Assembly (NCBI GenBank): GCA_905210385.1
Contig: CAJLWS010000041.1
Span: 1 to 9,693 of the forward strand
Direction: 5' to 3'
DNA length: 9,693 nt
Origin: an uncultured Eubacteriales bacterium
GTDB taxonomy: Bacteria; Bacillota; Clostridia; Oscillospirales; Oscillospiraceae
Positions within the stretch are counted from its first letter, which is position 1. Each line of letters opens with the position of its first letter. A program made the position numbers and the translations under genes. Positions 1-5,839 of this stretch are shown one piece after another. Under the pieces are notes generated by a model. That model was not told the DNA's origin. It saw nothing but the letters and a program-made list of their open reading frames with translations, and did not search any database.

Positions 1-1384
1 CCACAGCCGGGACGGCGCGGAGGGAGCCCACCACGCGGCGGCGGGCCCGGTTCACCTCGGTAATACGGAGCTGAACATGGGTCTTAACCATATCGGACAA
101 GTCGGCGCCCCGGGGCTTTCCGGACTGGGATGCGGGGATGAACACGCGGATGCCTTTGACGCTGGCCACCAGTCCGCCCTTGTTTTCCTCGGTGATATAG
201 CCGTCCAGCACTTCCTTGCTCTCAACGGCATTCTCCACAGTCTCCCAGTTCTTAGCGGCATCCAGGCGTTTCTTGGACAGCTTGACCATACAGTCCCGGT
301 CGCTGACCTGCACCACTTGGGCCTCCACCTCGTCACCCACCTTGACCAAGTCCTCTACCTTGGCGTTGGGATCATCGCTCAACTCAGACAGGGGAATATA
401 GCCAGGATACTTGATACCCAGTTCCACCTGCACCTCTGTAGGCGTGATGGCAACGACAGTGCCAGTGACCTTATCCCCATTATTCAAGGTTTTGAACGAT
501 TCCTCCAGCATCTCGGCAAAGGACTGTTCAATCTCCATAATTTCATCGCTCATTTTGTTGTAGACCTCCTTTATTATCCACTCCGGCGTGGAGGCGCCGG
601 CAGTGATTCCAAGCGTTCTAACGTGTTGAAATTCCTCTCCTGTGAACTCATTCCCACGTTCTGTCCGAACCACCAGAGGGCAGCTGGCCTGACACAGTTG
701 GGCCAAACGTCTGGTATTGGAACTCTTTGGATCGCCAATGACGATCATGGCATCACATCGTTTGGCCAATTCAACAGCTTCAGATTGACGCTTGGACGTA
801 GCACCACATATTGTATCAAAAAATTCCGCACTTGTACACACTTTTTTTGCGTTTTCAACGGTTTTTTCCCAAACCTCTCGAATCGCTGTGGTTTGACATA
901 CAAATGTCAGCGCTTTTCCCTTTAAATCTGGATTATTTTGAAGCTTCTCTTCCAATTCGCTCCATCCGTCAACAGCCAAACCTGTCCTAGTACTTCCGAT
1001 AATCCCAATAATCTCCGGATGGTTCCGTTCCCCAACCACAATTGGGATACGCCCTTGCTCTTCTGCATGACGCACGATATTGTGAATCCGGACCACATTG
1101 GGACAGGTGGCATCCAGTACCGTGCAGCCCTGCTGCGTCAATACCTCATACACCTCATCCGGTTCGCCGTGTGCCCGAATCAGCACCGTGGCGCCCTGGG
1201 GAACATCCTCAGCTTTGAAAACTGTCGTAGCTCCCAATTCCTCCAGCCGCCGAATTACGTAATCATTATGGGTGATATGCCCCAACAGATAGACGTTTCC
1301 ATCCTGGGCGGCCGTCTCAGCAAGTTCCACCGCACGCAGTACACCATAACAAAATCCGGCAGATCTCGCCAGGATTACCTCCAT
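1..1384 (-). CDS. ispH: IspH-ribosomal protein S1 fusion, 3' end cut by the window edge
   Basis: Reading the minus strand from the ATG at 1384-1382 gives one open frame of 461 codons that runs off the left edge without a stop. Residues 1-276 are 4-hydroxy-3-methylbut-2-enyl diphosphate reductase, the last step of the MEP pathway (HMBPP to IPP and DMAPP). The three iron-sulfur cysteines are present: C12 (AGFC), C94 (DATCPN) and C193 (DTICGAT). So are H39-N40, H122 with E124 (NHPEI), QTT at 164-166, SSNT at 221-224 and TAGASTP at 261-267. From M278 on, the protein is ribosomal protein S1. The first S1 (OB-fold) domain spans about 297-372, and a second from about 385 is still incomplete at the edge. 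The 277 codons between the two ATGs are continuous, so the fusion is not a sequencing artefact of a missed stop within the window. Such fusions are known in Clostridia. The start overlaps the plsC stop as TGATG, with GGTGA as ribosome binding site. Confidence 0.95.
   Translation of the reverse strand, partial: MEVILARSAGFCYGVLRAVELAETAAQDGNVYLLGHITHNDYVIRRLEELGATTVFKAEDVPQGATVLIRAHGEPDEVYEVLTQQGCTVLDATCPNVVRIHNIVRHAEEQGRIPIVVGERNHPEIIGIIGSTRTGLAVDGWSELEEKLQNNPDLKGKALTFVCQTTAIREVWEKTVENAKKVCTSAEFFDTICGATSKRQSEAVELAKRCDAMIVIGDPKSSNTRRLAQLCQASCPLVVRTERGNEFTGEEFQHVRTLGITAGASTPEWIIKEVYNKMSDEIMEIEQSFAEMLEESFKTLNNGDKVTGTVVAITPTEVQVELGIKYPGYIPLSELSDDPNAKVEDLVKVGDEVEAQVVQVSDRDCMVKLSKKRLDAAKNWETVENAVESKEVLDGYITEENKGGLVASVKGIRVFIPASQSGKPRGADLSDMVKTHVQLRITEVNRARRRVVGSLRAVPAV
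551..571 (-). promoter_or_regulatory. Possible internal ribosome binding site and ATG for free S1
   Basis: Within the fused gene the minus strand reads AAGGAGGT (571-564), then 10 bases, then an in-frame ATG (553-551), codon 278, exactly where the S1 part begins (MSDEIMEIEQ). This is an almost perfect Shine-Dalgarno sequence. It could let ribosomes make S1 alone as well as the fusion. Caution: the bases also encode the IspH C-terminal residues K-E-V, common in this family, so the match may be a by-product of protein conservation. Confidence 0.45.
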
Positions 1385-1974
1385 CAAATCTCACCGCCCA
1401 ATTTACGAATTCTCGCCATGATATCATCCGCAATCCGCTGGTAGTCCTCCGGCGTTGGTTTTCTACCCCCAAACTCCGGCTGATAGGGCTGACCGAAAAT
1501 CACCGCTGTTTTTCGAAAAAGTCTCTTCTTCGGCTGGATGTAAATCGGCACGATAGGGGAATTCGTCCGGGTGGCGAACATAGCCGCCCCGGTATGAGCC
1601 TCAGAGGTCTCCCCTTCCTTGACCCGGGTTCCCTCCGGAAAGAGCAGCAGCTTTTCCCCTTTCTTCAAGACCCGCATGCTCTCCTTGATGGCGGTTACAT
1701 CCGCCTTCCCACGCTTGATGCCGATGATGCCTGCGCGCTTCAGGATCCAGCCGATGACCGGCCACTTCATGATCTCTTCCTTTGCCATCACATGGGTTTG
1801 GCAGCGGCGCCCAAGGGCGCATACCACATAGACCGGGTCTCCCAAGGTAGTGTGATTGCCGCAGAGCACCGCATTCCCCAGCGGCACATTCTCGCGGCCA
1901 ACCGCCCTCCACGGATGAAAAATCTTCATAAAAATCCACACCAAAGGAAACAGGACAGAATATAGCTTGTTCAT
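1384..1974 (-). CDS. plsC: 1-acyl-sn-glycerol-3-phosphate acyltransferase (PlsC family)
   Basis: This 196-residue membrane-associated enzyme is expected to transfer an acyl chain to the sn-2 position of lysophosphatidate, giving phosphatidate for phospholipid synthesis. The catalytic HX4D motif is at H41-D46 (NHTTLGD). The glycerol-phosphate-binding FPEG motif is at 112-115 (LLFPEGTR). The family blocks GIIGIKRGK (about 92-100) and PIVPIYI follow the expected order. Residues 5-19 form a hydrophobic membrane-contact helix. The frame stays open upstream to 2376, but that extension is only the shadow of cmk. The ATG at 1974 is chosen because it has GGGAGG 8 bases upstream and overlaps the cmk stop by four bases (ATGA). 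The stop overlaps the ispH start by one base (TGATG), so translation of cmk, plsC and ispH is probably coupled. The length is normal for the short clostridial PlsC proteins. Confidence 0.93.
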   Translation of the reverse strand: MNKLYSVLFPLVWIFMKIFHPWRAVGRENVPLGNAVLCGNHTTLGDPVYVVCALGRRCQTHVMAKEEIMKWPVIGWILKRAGIIGIKRGKADVTAIKESMRVLKKGEKLLLFPEGTRVKEGETSEAHTGAAMFATRTNSPIVPIYIQPKKRLFRKTAVIFGQPYQPEFGGRKPTPEDYQRIADDIMARIRKLGGEI

Positions 1975-2672
1975 GCATCTGCCCTCCCAAACTTCTTCCA
2001 ATGGGCGCGGATGATACCAAGGAGATACTGAAAGCTTTCCTCTTGGCTCTTCCCGGTGGTATCCGCCACCACTGCATCCTCCGCCTTGCGCAACGGGGCA
2101 ACCTTTCGCTCCATATCCTGACGGTCCCGAGCAATCACATCCTGAAGGATCTGTGCCTCGTCCGCGGGTTCTCCCCGCTCTCTCAATTCCAAATATCTGC
2201 GTCTGGCCCGATCCTCCGGTTGTGCCGTCAGGTAGATTTTTAGGTCGGCATCCGGCAGCACCACGGTGCCGATATCCCGCCCATCCATGATTACATTGTG
2301 CTCTCTGGCAAGCTTTCGCTGCATCTCCAGCAGAAAGGCCCGCACCTCCGGAATAGCGGAAACCACGGAAGCCCAAGCTGAAATCTCATGATGCCGGATC
2401 GCCAGGGTCACATCCTCCCCATTGAGCAGCATCCGCTGTGTACCATCCTCACCATAGCATAGCTCCACGTCCAATTCTGGCAGGATTTCCGCAATGGCCC
2501 GGGTATCCCCCATCTGAATATTGCGGCGGCAGGCAGCCAAACCAACCGTACGGTAAATGGCACCGGTATCCACGTGAAGATAGCCAATGGCTTTGGCAAG
2601 CTGTTCAGAAAGCGTGGATTTCCCCGCTCCAGATGGCCCATCAATCGCAATACTGTGATATTCCCTACTCAT
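1971..2672 (-). CDS. cmk: (d)CMP kinase
   Basis: Cytidylate kinase, 233 residues, phosphorylates CMP and dCMP with ATP in the cytoplasm and so recycles cytidine nucleotides from RNA and lipid turnover. The P-loop GPSGAGKS is at 12-19. The DTGAIYR motif at 35-41 is the CMP kinase signature at the start of the nucleotide-binding region. MDGRDIGT follows near the middle. The C-terminal lid is RDRQDMERKVAPLRKAEDA, with the family's R-D-x-x-D-x-x-R and APL elements. Its length matches bacterial Cmk. The ATG at 2672 has a GGAGGAG ribosome binding site upstream and overlaps the end of the flavoprotein gene by 8 bases. The cmk-plsC-ispH/S1 order is a recurrent clostridial arrangement, and cmk beside an S1 gene is also seen in Bacillus and Escherichia. 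Confidence 0.97.
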   Translation of the reverse strand: MSREYHSIAIDGPSGAGKSTLSEQLAKAIGYLHVDTGAIYRTVGLAACRRNIQMGDTRAIAEILPELDVELCYGEDGTQRMLLNGEDVTLAIRHHEISAWASVVSAIPEVRAFLLEMQRKLAREHNVIMDGRDIGTVVLPDADLKIYLTAQPEDRARRRYLELRERGEPADEAQILQDVIARDRQDMERKVAPLRKAEDAVVADTTGKSQEESFQYLLGIIRAHWKKFGRADA

Positions 2673-3936
2673 CTCGTATTCTCTCCTCCCGGCATCCGGC
2701 AGCAGCTAATCCAGCTGCATGCCCCGTGGCCCATGCAATCTGGAGGTTAAATCCACCGGTGTAAGCGTCCACATCCAATAGTTCTCCCGCCAAATAGAGT
2801 CCCTTTGCCTTCTTTGATTCCATTGTGGTGGGATTTACCTCTCCAACCTTTACGCCGCCGGCAGTAATGATAGCCTCCTCCACTGGCCGCAGCCCCCTGA
2901 TAGAAATTGCGAAATCCTTTAGCGTCCTCAGCAATTTTCTGCGCTGCTCCCGCCGGATATCCCGTACCTTCCAATCTATTGGAATCTCCGCACGTTTTGC
3001 TACAACCGGAATCATAGAGTGGGGCAGCAAGCCGCCCATCACGGTGGAACAATTCTGATTGGCTCGTTCCTGGAAATCCCGCAGCAAACGTGCGTCCAGC
3101 TTTTCCTCACTCAAGGCCGGTTTCAGGTCGATATGCGCCGTATACTGATGTTTGAGGCAGTCAAAGTGCGCAGAGGCAGAGAGTACTAACGGCCCGGATA
3201 AGCCAAAATGGGTAAACAGCAGTTCTCCCTGCTCCTGATAGATCCGCCTCCCTGCTTCATCCTTAACAGACAGCTCCACATTCCGGAGGGATAGCCCCTG
3301 CATCTGGGCGCAACAGGGCTCCTCTGACTCCAGGGGAACTAGGGATCCTCGAATGGGAACAATGGTGTGCCCAGCCTGGGCAGCCAGGCGGTAACCATCT
3401 CCGGTGGATCCGGTTCGCGGATAGGACGCTCCCCCAGTGGCTAAGATCACAGCAGTGCAGGGGATAGGCTGCCCCTTCCCTTCCGTTCGCACCGCTGTTA
3501 CCCGGCCGTCCTGGATCTCCATCCCCGTCATTCGGTCTCGGGAAATTTCAACCTTTAGCCGGCGCAGCTCGTAGAACAGAGCATCCACAACATCGGAAGC
3601 ACGGTCAGACCGAGGGAATACTCGGTTCCCTCGCTCCACCTTTAGGGGAACACCAAGTCGCTCAAAAAATGCCCAGGTATCCTGGGGTGAAAAGCGGGAC
3701 ACTGCGCTATAAAGGAATTTCCCGTTTCTGGGAACGTTGTCCAGGAACTCCCCCAATCCGCATCGGTTGGTTACATTACAGCGTCCCTTCCCTGTAATAT
3801 ACAGTTTTCTTCCAAGCTTTTCATTGGGCTCCAGCAGAAGAACTGTCGCCCCGGCACGCGCGGCGGTGACTGCAGCCATCATTCCAGCCGCTCCGCCTCC
3901 CGCCACAACAATCCGCTTACTACCCGAATATCCCAT
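2665..3936 (-). CDS. HI0933/BaiN-family NAD(P)/FAD-dependent oxidoreductase
   Basis: This is a 423-residue cytoplasmic flavoprotein of the HI0933 (YhiN/BaiN, 'aminoacetone oxidase-like') family. The dinucleotide-binding glycine motif GGGAAG is at 13-18. The family signature GRKLYITGKGRCNVTN occupies 42-57. ATGGASYPRTGSTGDGY is the mid-protein FAD-binding block. The C-terminal FAD-closing block GELLDVDAYTGGFN is at about 384-397. The physiological substrate is not established for most members. In Clostridium scindens a relative (BaiN) is described as a bile-acid-pathway reductase, and automatic annotation often copies that name. Nothing here (no other bai genes) supports a bile-acid role. It is the first gene of the tight cmk-plsC-ispH cluster. 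Its start has AAAGGGA 9 bases upstream of the ATG. The frame is intact. Confidence 0.9.
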   Translation of the reverse strand: MGYSGSKRIVVAGGGAAGMMAAVTAARAGATVLLLEPNEKLGRKLYITGKGRCNVTNRCGLGEFLDNVPRNGKFLYSAVSRFSPQDTWAFFERLGVPLKVERGNRVFPRSDRASDVVDALFYELRRLKVEISRDRMTGMEIQDGRVTAVRTEGKGQPIPCTAVILATGGASYPRTGSTGDGYRLAAQAGHTIVPIRGSLVPLESEEPCCAQMQGLSLRNVELSVKDEAGRRIYQEQGELLFTHFGLSGPLVLSASAHFDCLKHQYTAHIDLKPALSEEKLDARLLRDFQERANQNCSTVMGGLLPHSMIPVVAKRAEIPIDWKVRDIRREQRRKLLRTLKDFAISIRGLRPVEEAIITAGGVKVGEVNPTTMESKKAKGLYLAGELLDVDAYTGGFNLQIAWATGHAAGLAAAGCREERIRDE

Positions 3937-4110
3937 TATTTAAATTCCCTTTCCCATGGGTGCCGGCAAGCTTGAAATCACACCCCGGATATCTTGGCAG
4001 ACGGCACCGCCACTCCCATTGCAAAACATGGTCTGCCCGCTACTCCCAACGCCCCAAAATAATTCGGATTCCCGGTTGTCCGAAAACCCGAATCATTGGC
4101 AGGATAGAGA
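3937..4110. other. Intergenic gap between the RpiR regulator and flavoprotein genes
   Basis: These 174 bases lie after the regulator's stop and before the flavoprotein start. They hold a weak hairpin (4063-4084) and a short open frame on the minus strand (ATG 4029, stop 3940; 29 residues, beginning MFCNGSGG) that ends just before the flavoprotein start codon. The minus strand offers only a poor promoter match (TTCGGA, 17 bases, TATTTT). I see no riboswitch or strong terminator, so the flavoprotein cluster may be read from the regulator's promoter. Confidence 0.5.
4063..4084 (-). terminator. Weak hairpin after the RpiR gene, possible leaky terminator
   Basis: The minus strand reads TTCGGA, a 10-base loop, TCCGAA, then TTATTTT. 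It lies 26 bases after the regulator's stop codon. The stem is only 6 bp and the T-tract is interrupted, so this is at best a partial terminator. A second possible pairing uses ATTCGG (4062-4067) with CCGAAT (4088-4093). Confidence is low. Confidence 0.25.
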
Positions 4111-4983
4111 TCAAACAGTGGTATCACCTGACTTTTCGTATACATGATACTCATCCCAAATGTGCTCCAGGCGACGAAATGTGTCTGTCACCTCTGTGAG
4201 CTTTTTCCGGCCTACAGCCACAATCAGCGCGTTGATGACCGACAGGGGCGCCACCAGGGAGTCTACAAAGGATGCCATATCGCTCTTGGCTAACAGGCGA
4301 AGAGACGCAGTCTGGTACAACGGGGAAAGCTCACTGTCCGTAATGGCAACAACTGTGGCCCCCTGGTCCCTGGCAAACTCCATAGCCCGGGCTGTCCGGG
4401 TGGAATATCTGGGAAAACTAATGCCGATGACCACATCCTCAGGTCCAACCCGGAGCATCTGCTCAAACATCTCACTGGCCAAGGTGCTCTGAACCTGGCG
4501 CACATTATCAAAAATCAGATTAAAGTAAAAGGTAAGAAAGTCAGATAGTGTGGCGGAGGAACGCACGCCCAAAATATAGATTCTGCGGGCATGGACAATG
4601 GCATCCACCACTGCGGAAAACTCCTCCCTGCTCAGTTCCTCCAAGGACATCCGAATCTTCTCAATATCCGACTGCACCACCTTGGTCAACACGTCCTCAT
4701 CGCTGATGCGATCATTTGCCACCTCAATGCGCTGCACCGCAGTCAGTTTGCTGCGAATCATCTCTTGCAGGGCTCGCTGCATGGCGGGATATCCATCATA
4801 CCCCAGCTCAGCGGCAAAGCGAACCACCGTGGACTCACTGACCTTTACCGTCTTCCCCAGCTTGGCTGCAGTCATAAAAGCAGCTTTGTCATAATTCTCC
4901 AAAATGTATTGACCGATGAGTTTCTGCCCCTTAGAAAAAGAACCCATACCGCTTTGGATTGCCACAAGAATATCACGGCTCAT
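4111..4983 (-). CDS. MurR/RpiR-family transcriptional regulator
   Basis: A 290-residue DNA-binding regulator with the standard two-domain build. An N-terminal HTH_6 domain spans about 1-77, with the recognition segment near 36-63 (KVSESTVVRFAAELGYDGYP). A C-terminal SIS domain at about 125-265 senses a phosphosugar. The SIS landmarks are ILGVRSS (137-143) and GISFPRYS (187-194), where serines normally contact the sugar phosphate. Family members control amino-sugar, pentose or N-acetylmuramic acid use, but no sugar gene is nearby, so the ligand and targets are unknown. The gene stands apart from its neighbours, with 151 bp upstream and 174 bp downstream. The upstream gap holds its own promoter and several symmetrical repeats, suggesting autoregulation. 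The ATG at 4983 has GGAAGTG as a modest ribosome binding site. The length is normal and the frame intact. Confidence 0.93.
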   Translation of the reverse strand: MSRDILVAIQSGMGSFSKGQKLIGQYILENYDKAAFMTAAKLGKTVKVSESTVVRFAAELGYDGYPAMQRALQEMIRSKLTAVQRIEVANDRISDEDVLTKVVQSDIEKIRMSLEELSREEFSAVVDAIVHARRIYILGVRSSATLSDFLTFYFNLIFDNVRQVQSTLASEMFEQMLRVGPEDVVIGISFPRYSTRTARAMEFARDQGATVVAITDSELSPLYQTASLRLLAKSDMASFVDSLVAPLSVINALIVAVGRKKLTEVTDTFRRLEHIWDEYHVYEKSGDTTV

Positions 4984-5022
4984 GATGACACTTCCATTTC
5001 CTGCATCCTAACCTGATCGTGC

Positions 5023-5043
5023 GCTTCGGTTATTGCCCGAAGC
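5023..5043 (-). repeat. Inverted repeat just downstream of the RpiR promoter
   Basis: GCTTCGG (5023-5029) and CCGAAGC (5037-5043) form a perfect 7-bp inverted repeat around a 7-base spacer. It begins about five bases past the predicted transcription start, in the untranslated leader of the regulator gene. It could be an operator for the regulator or a 5' hairpin in the mRNA. No T-tract follows, so it is not a classical terminator. Confidence 0.5.
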
Positions 5044-5049
5044 CGATGG

Positions 5050-5083
5050 ATTATATCATAGCCGTTTTTCGTTCAAAATGCAA
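5050..5083 (-). promoter_or_regulatory. Sigma-A-type promoter of the RpiR regulator
   Basis: On the minus strand TTGCAT (5083-5078) is followed, after exactly 17 bases, by TATGAT (5060-5055), with an overlapping TATAAT at 5055-5050. The start of transcription should fall near 5048, about 65 bases before the ATG. This is one of the two strongest promoters in the window. It may also serve the flavoprotein-cmk-plsC-ispH genes if the hairpin after the regulator gene is read through. Confidence 0.7.
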
Positions 5084-5116
5084 GCATTTTTGCAAGTCCA
5101 GGTCTTTTCCTTGCAA
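5075..5116 (-). promoter_or_regulatory. Cluster of operator-like repeats over the RpiR -35 region
   Basis: AAAATGC and GCATTTT (5075-5081 and 5084-5090 on the plus strand) form a palindrome with a 2-base centre that covers the -35 box. Next to it TTGCAAG (5090-5096) and CTTGCAA (5110-5116) form a perfect 7-bp inverted repeat with 13 bases between. The motif TGCAAG thus occurs three times: at 5079-5084, at 5091-5096 in the same direction 12 bp away, and at 5110-5115 reversed. This is what a binding site for a multimeric repressor looks like. That the neighbouring RpiR protein binds it is an inference. Confidence 0.45.
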
Positions 5117-5134
5117 ATCGATTCTCTGTCTGGC

Positions 5135-5824
5135 TTACTTCAGCCGGGAAACTTCTCCTTTCTTGAGGAATCGCCAGGTCCCAGCTTTCAAATGGCCCAG
5201 ATGCAAGCTCCCCTCCCGAATCCGTATCAGGCGCTTTACCTCCAGCCCTGCGGCGGCGCACATCCGGCGAACCTGGCGGTTCTTTCCCTGATGAATGACT
5301 ACGCTCAAGATACCCGGTCTATTCAGCTCCACCCGGTCAGCAATCAAGAGCTCCCCATCCAGCTCCATCGGAACAGACAGCTTTGGCAGAGCTTGGGCAA
5401 CATCACCCGAGACACAGACCAAGTATTCCTTCTCTACCTCATGGGAGGGATGAGTCAACGTATGGGTCAATTCTCCATCGTCCGTGAGCAGCAGAAGCCC
5501 TTCGGAATCCATATCCAGCCGGCCCACTGGCCATACCCTTGCTGGACAGTCAGAAGTAAGTTGGGCGACTGTTTTTCTTCCCTTCTCATCAGACATGGTC
5601 GTCACATAGCCTCTGGGTTTGTGTAGCATGATGTATGTATGTTCCGCCGGCCGGGATAGCAGGCGGCCATCCAGCGCCACCTGATCCCGGTCCGGGTCAG
5701 CCTTATCTCCCAGGGACGCCACTCTGCCATTCAGTGTCACCCTCCCCGCCTGGATATACTCCTCCGCTTTCCGGCGGGAACAGACGCCGGCTGCGGATAA
5801 AATCTTCTGTACCCGTTCCTCCAA
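5135..5824 (-). CDS. rluB: 23S rRNA pseudouridine synthase, RsuA/RluB family
   Basis: This 229-residue enzyme isomerises a specific uridine of 23S rRNA to pseudouridine. An N-terminal S4 RNA-binding domain (about 1-48) starts with MEERVQKILSAAGVCSRRKAE. The catalytic domain carries VGRLDMDSEGLLLLTDDG, with the catalytic aspartate D104 in GRLD. The late motif KNRQVRRM is at 181-188. The start is TTG at 5824-5822, chosen because a near-perfect AGGAGGT lies 8 bases upstream (5839-5833) and the S4 domain begins immediately. The gene follows dacF by 15 bases, so it is probably co-transcribed with it. An rluB gene near scpA, scpB and a dac gene is also seen in Bacillus subtilis. RsuA (16S) versus RluB specificity cannot be decided from sequence alone, but the gene neighbourhood favours RluB. 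Confidence 0.93.
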   Translation of the reverse strand: MEERVQKILSAAGVCSRRKAEEYIQAGRVTLNGRVASLGDKADPDRDQVALDGRLLSRPAEHTYIMLHKPRGYVTTMSDEKGRKTVAQLTSDCPARVWPVGRLDMDSEGLLLLTDDGELTHTLTHPSHEVEKEYLVCVSGDVAQALPKLSVPMELDGELLIADRVELNRPGILSVVIHQGKNRQVRRMCAAAGLEVKRLIRIREGSLHLGHLKAGTWRFLKKGEVSRLK

Positions 5825-5839
5825 GCGCCTCGACCTCCT

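Noticed and set aside
77..925. Long open frame on the plus strand (282 codons)
   Set aside because: It is the antisense shadow of the ispH-S1 fusion, matches no protein family I recognise, has no proper ribosome binding site, and crosses the junction of two well-recognised domains on the other strand.
1..1384. A broken or frameshifted ispH
   Set aside because: Translating from 1384 gives an unbroken frame with every IspH motif and 277 codons exactly to the S1 start; it looks incomplete only because its stop lies beyond the left edge.
1975..2376. A 134-residue N-terminal extension of PlsC
   Set aside because: The extension is cmk read in another frame; the ATG at 1974 has a good ribosome binding site and begins with the expected PlsC N-terminus.
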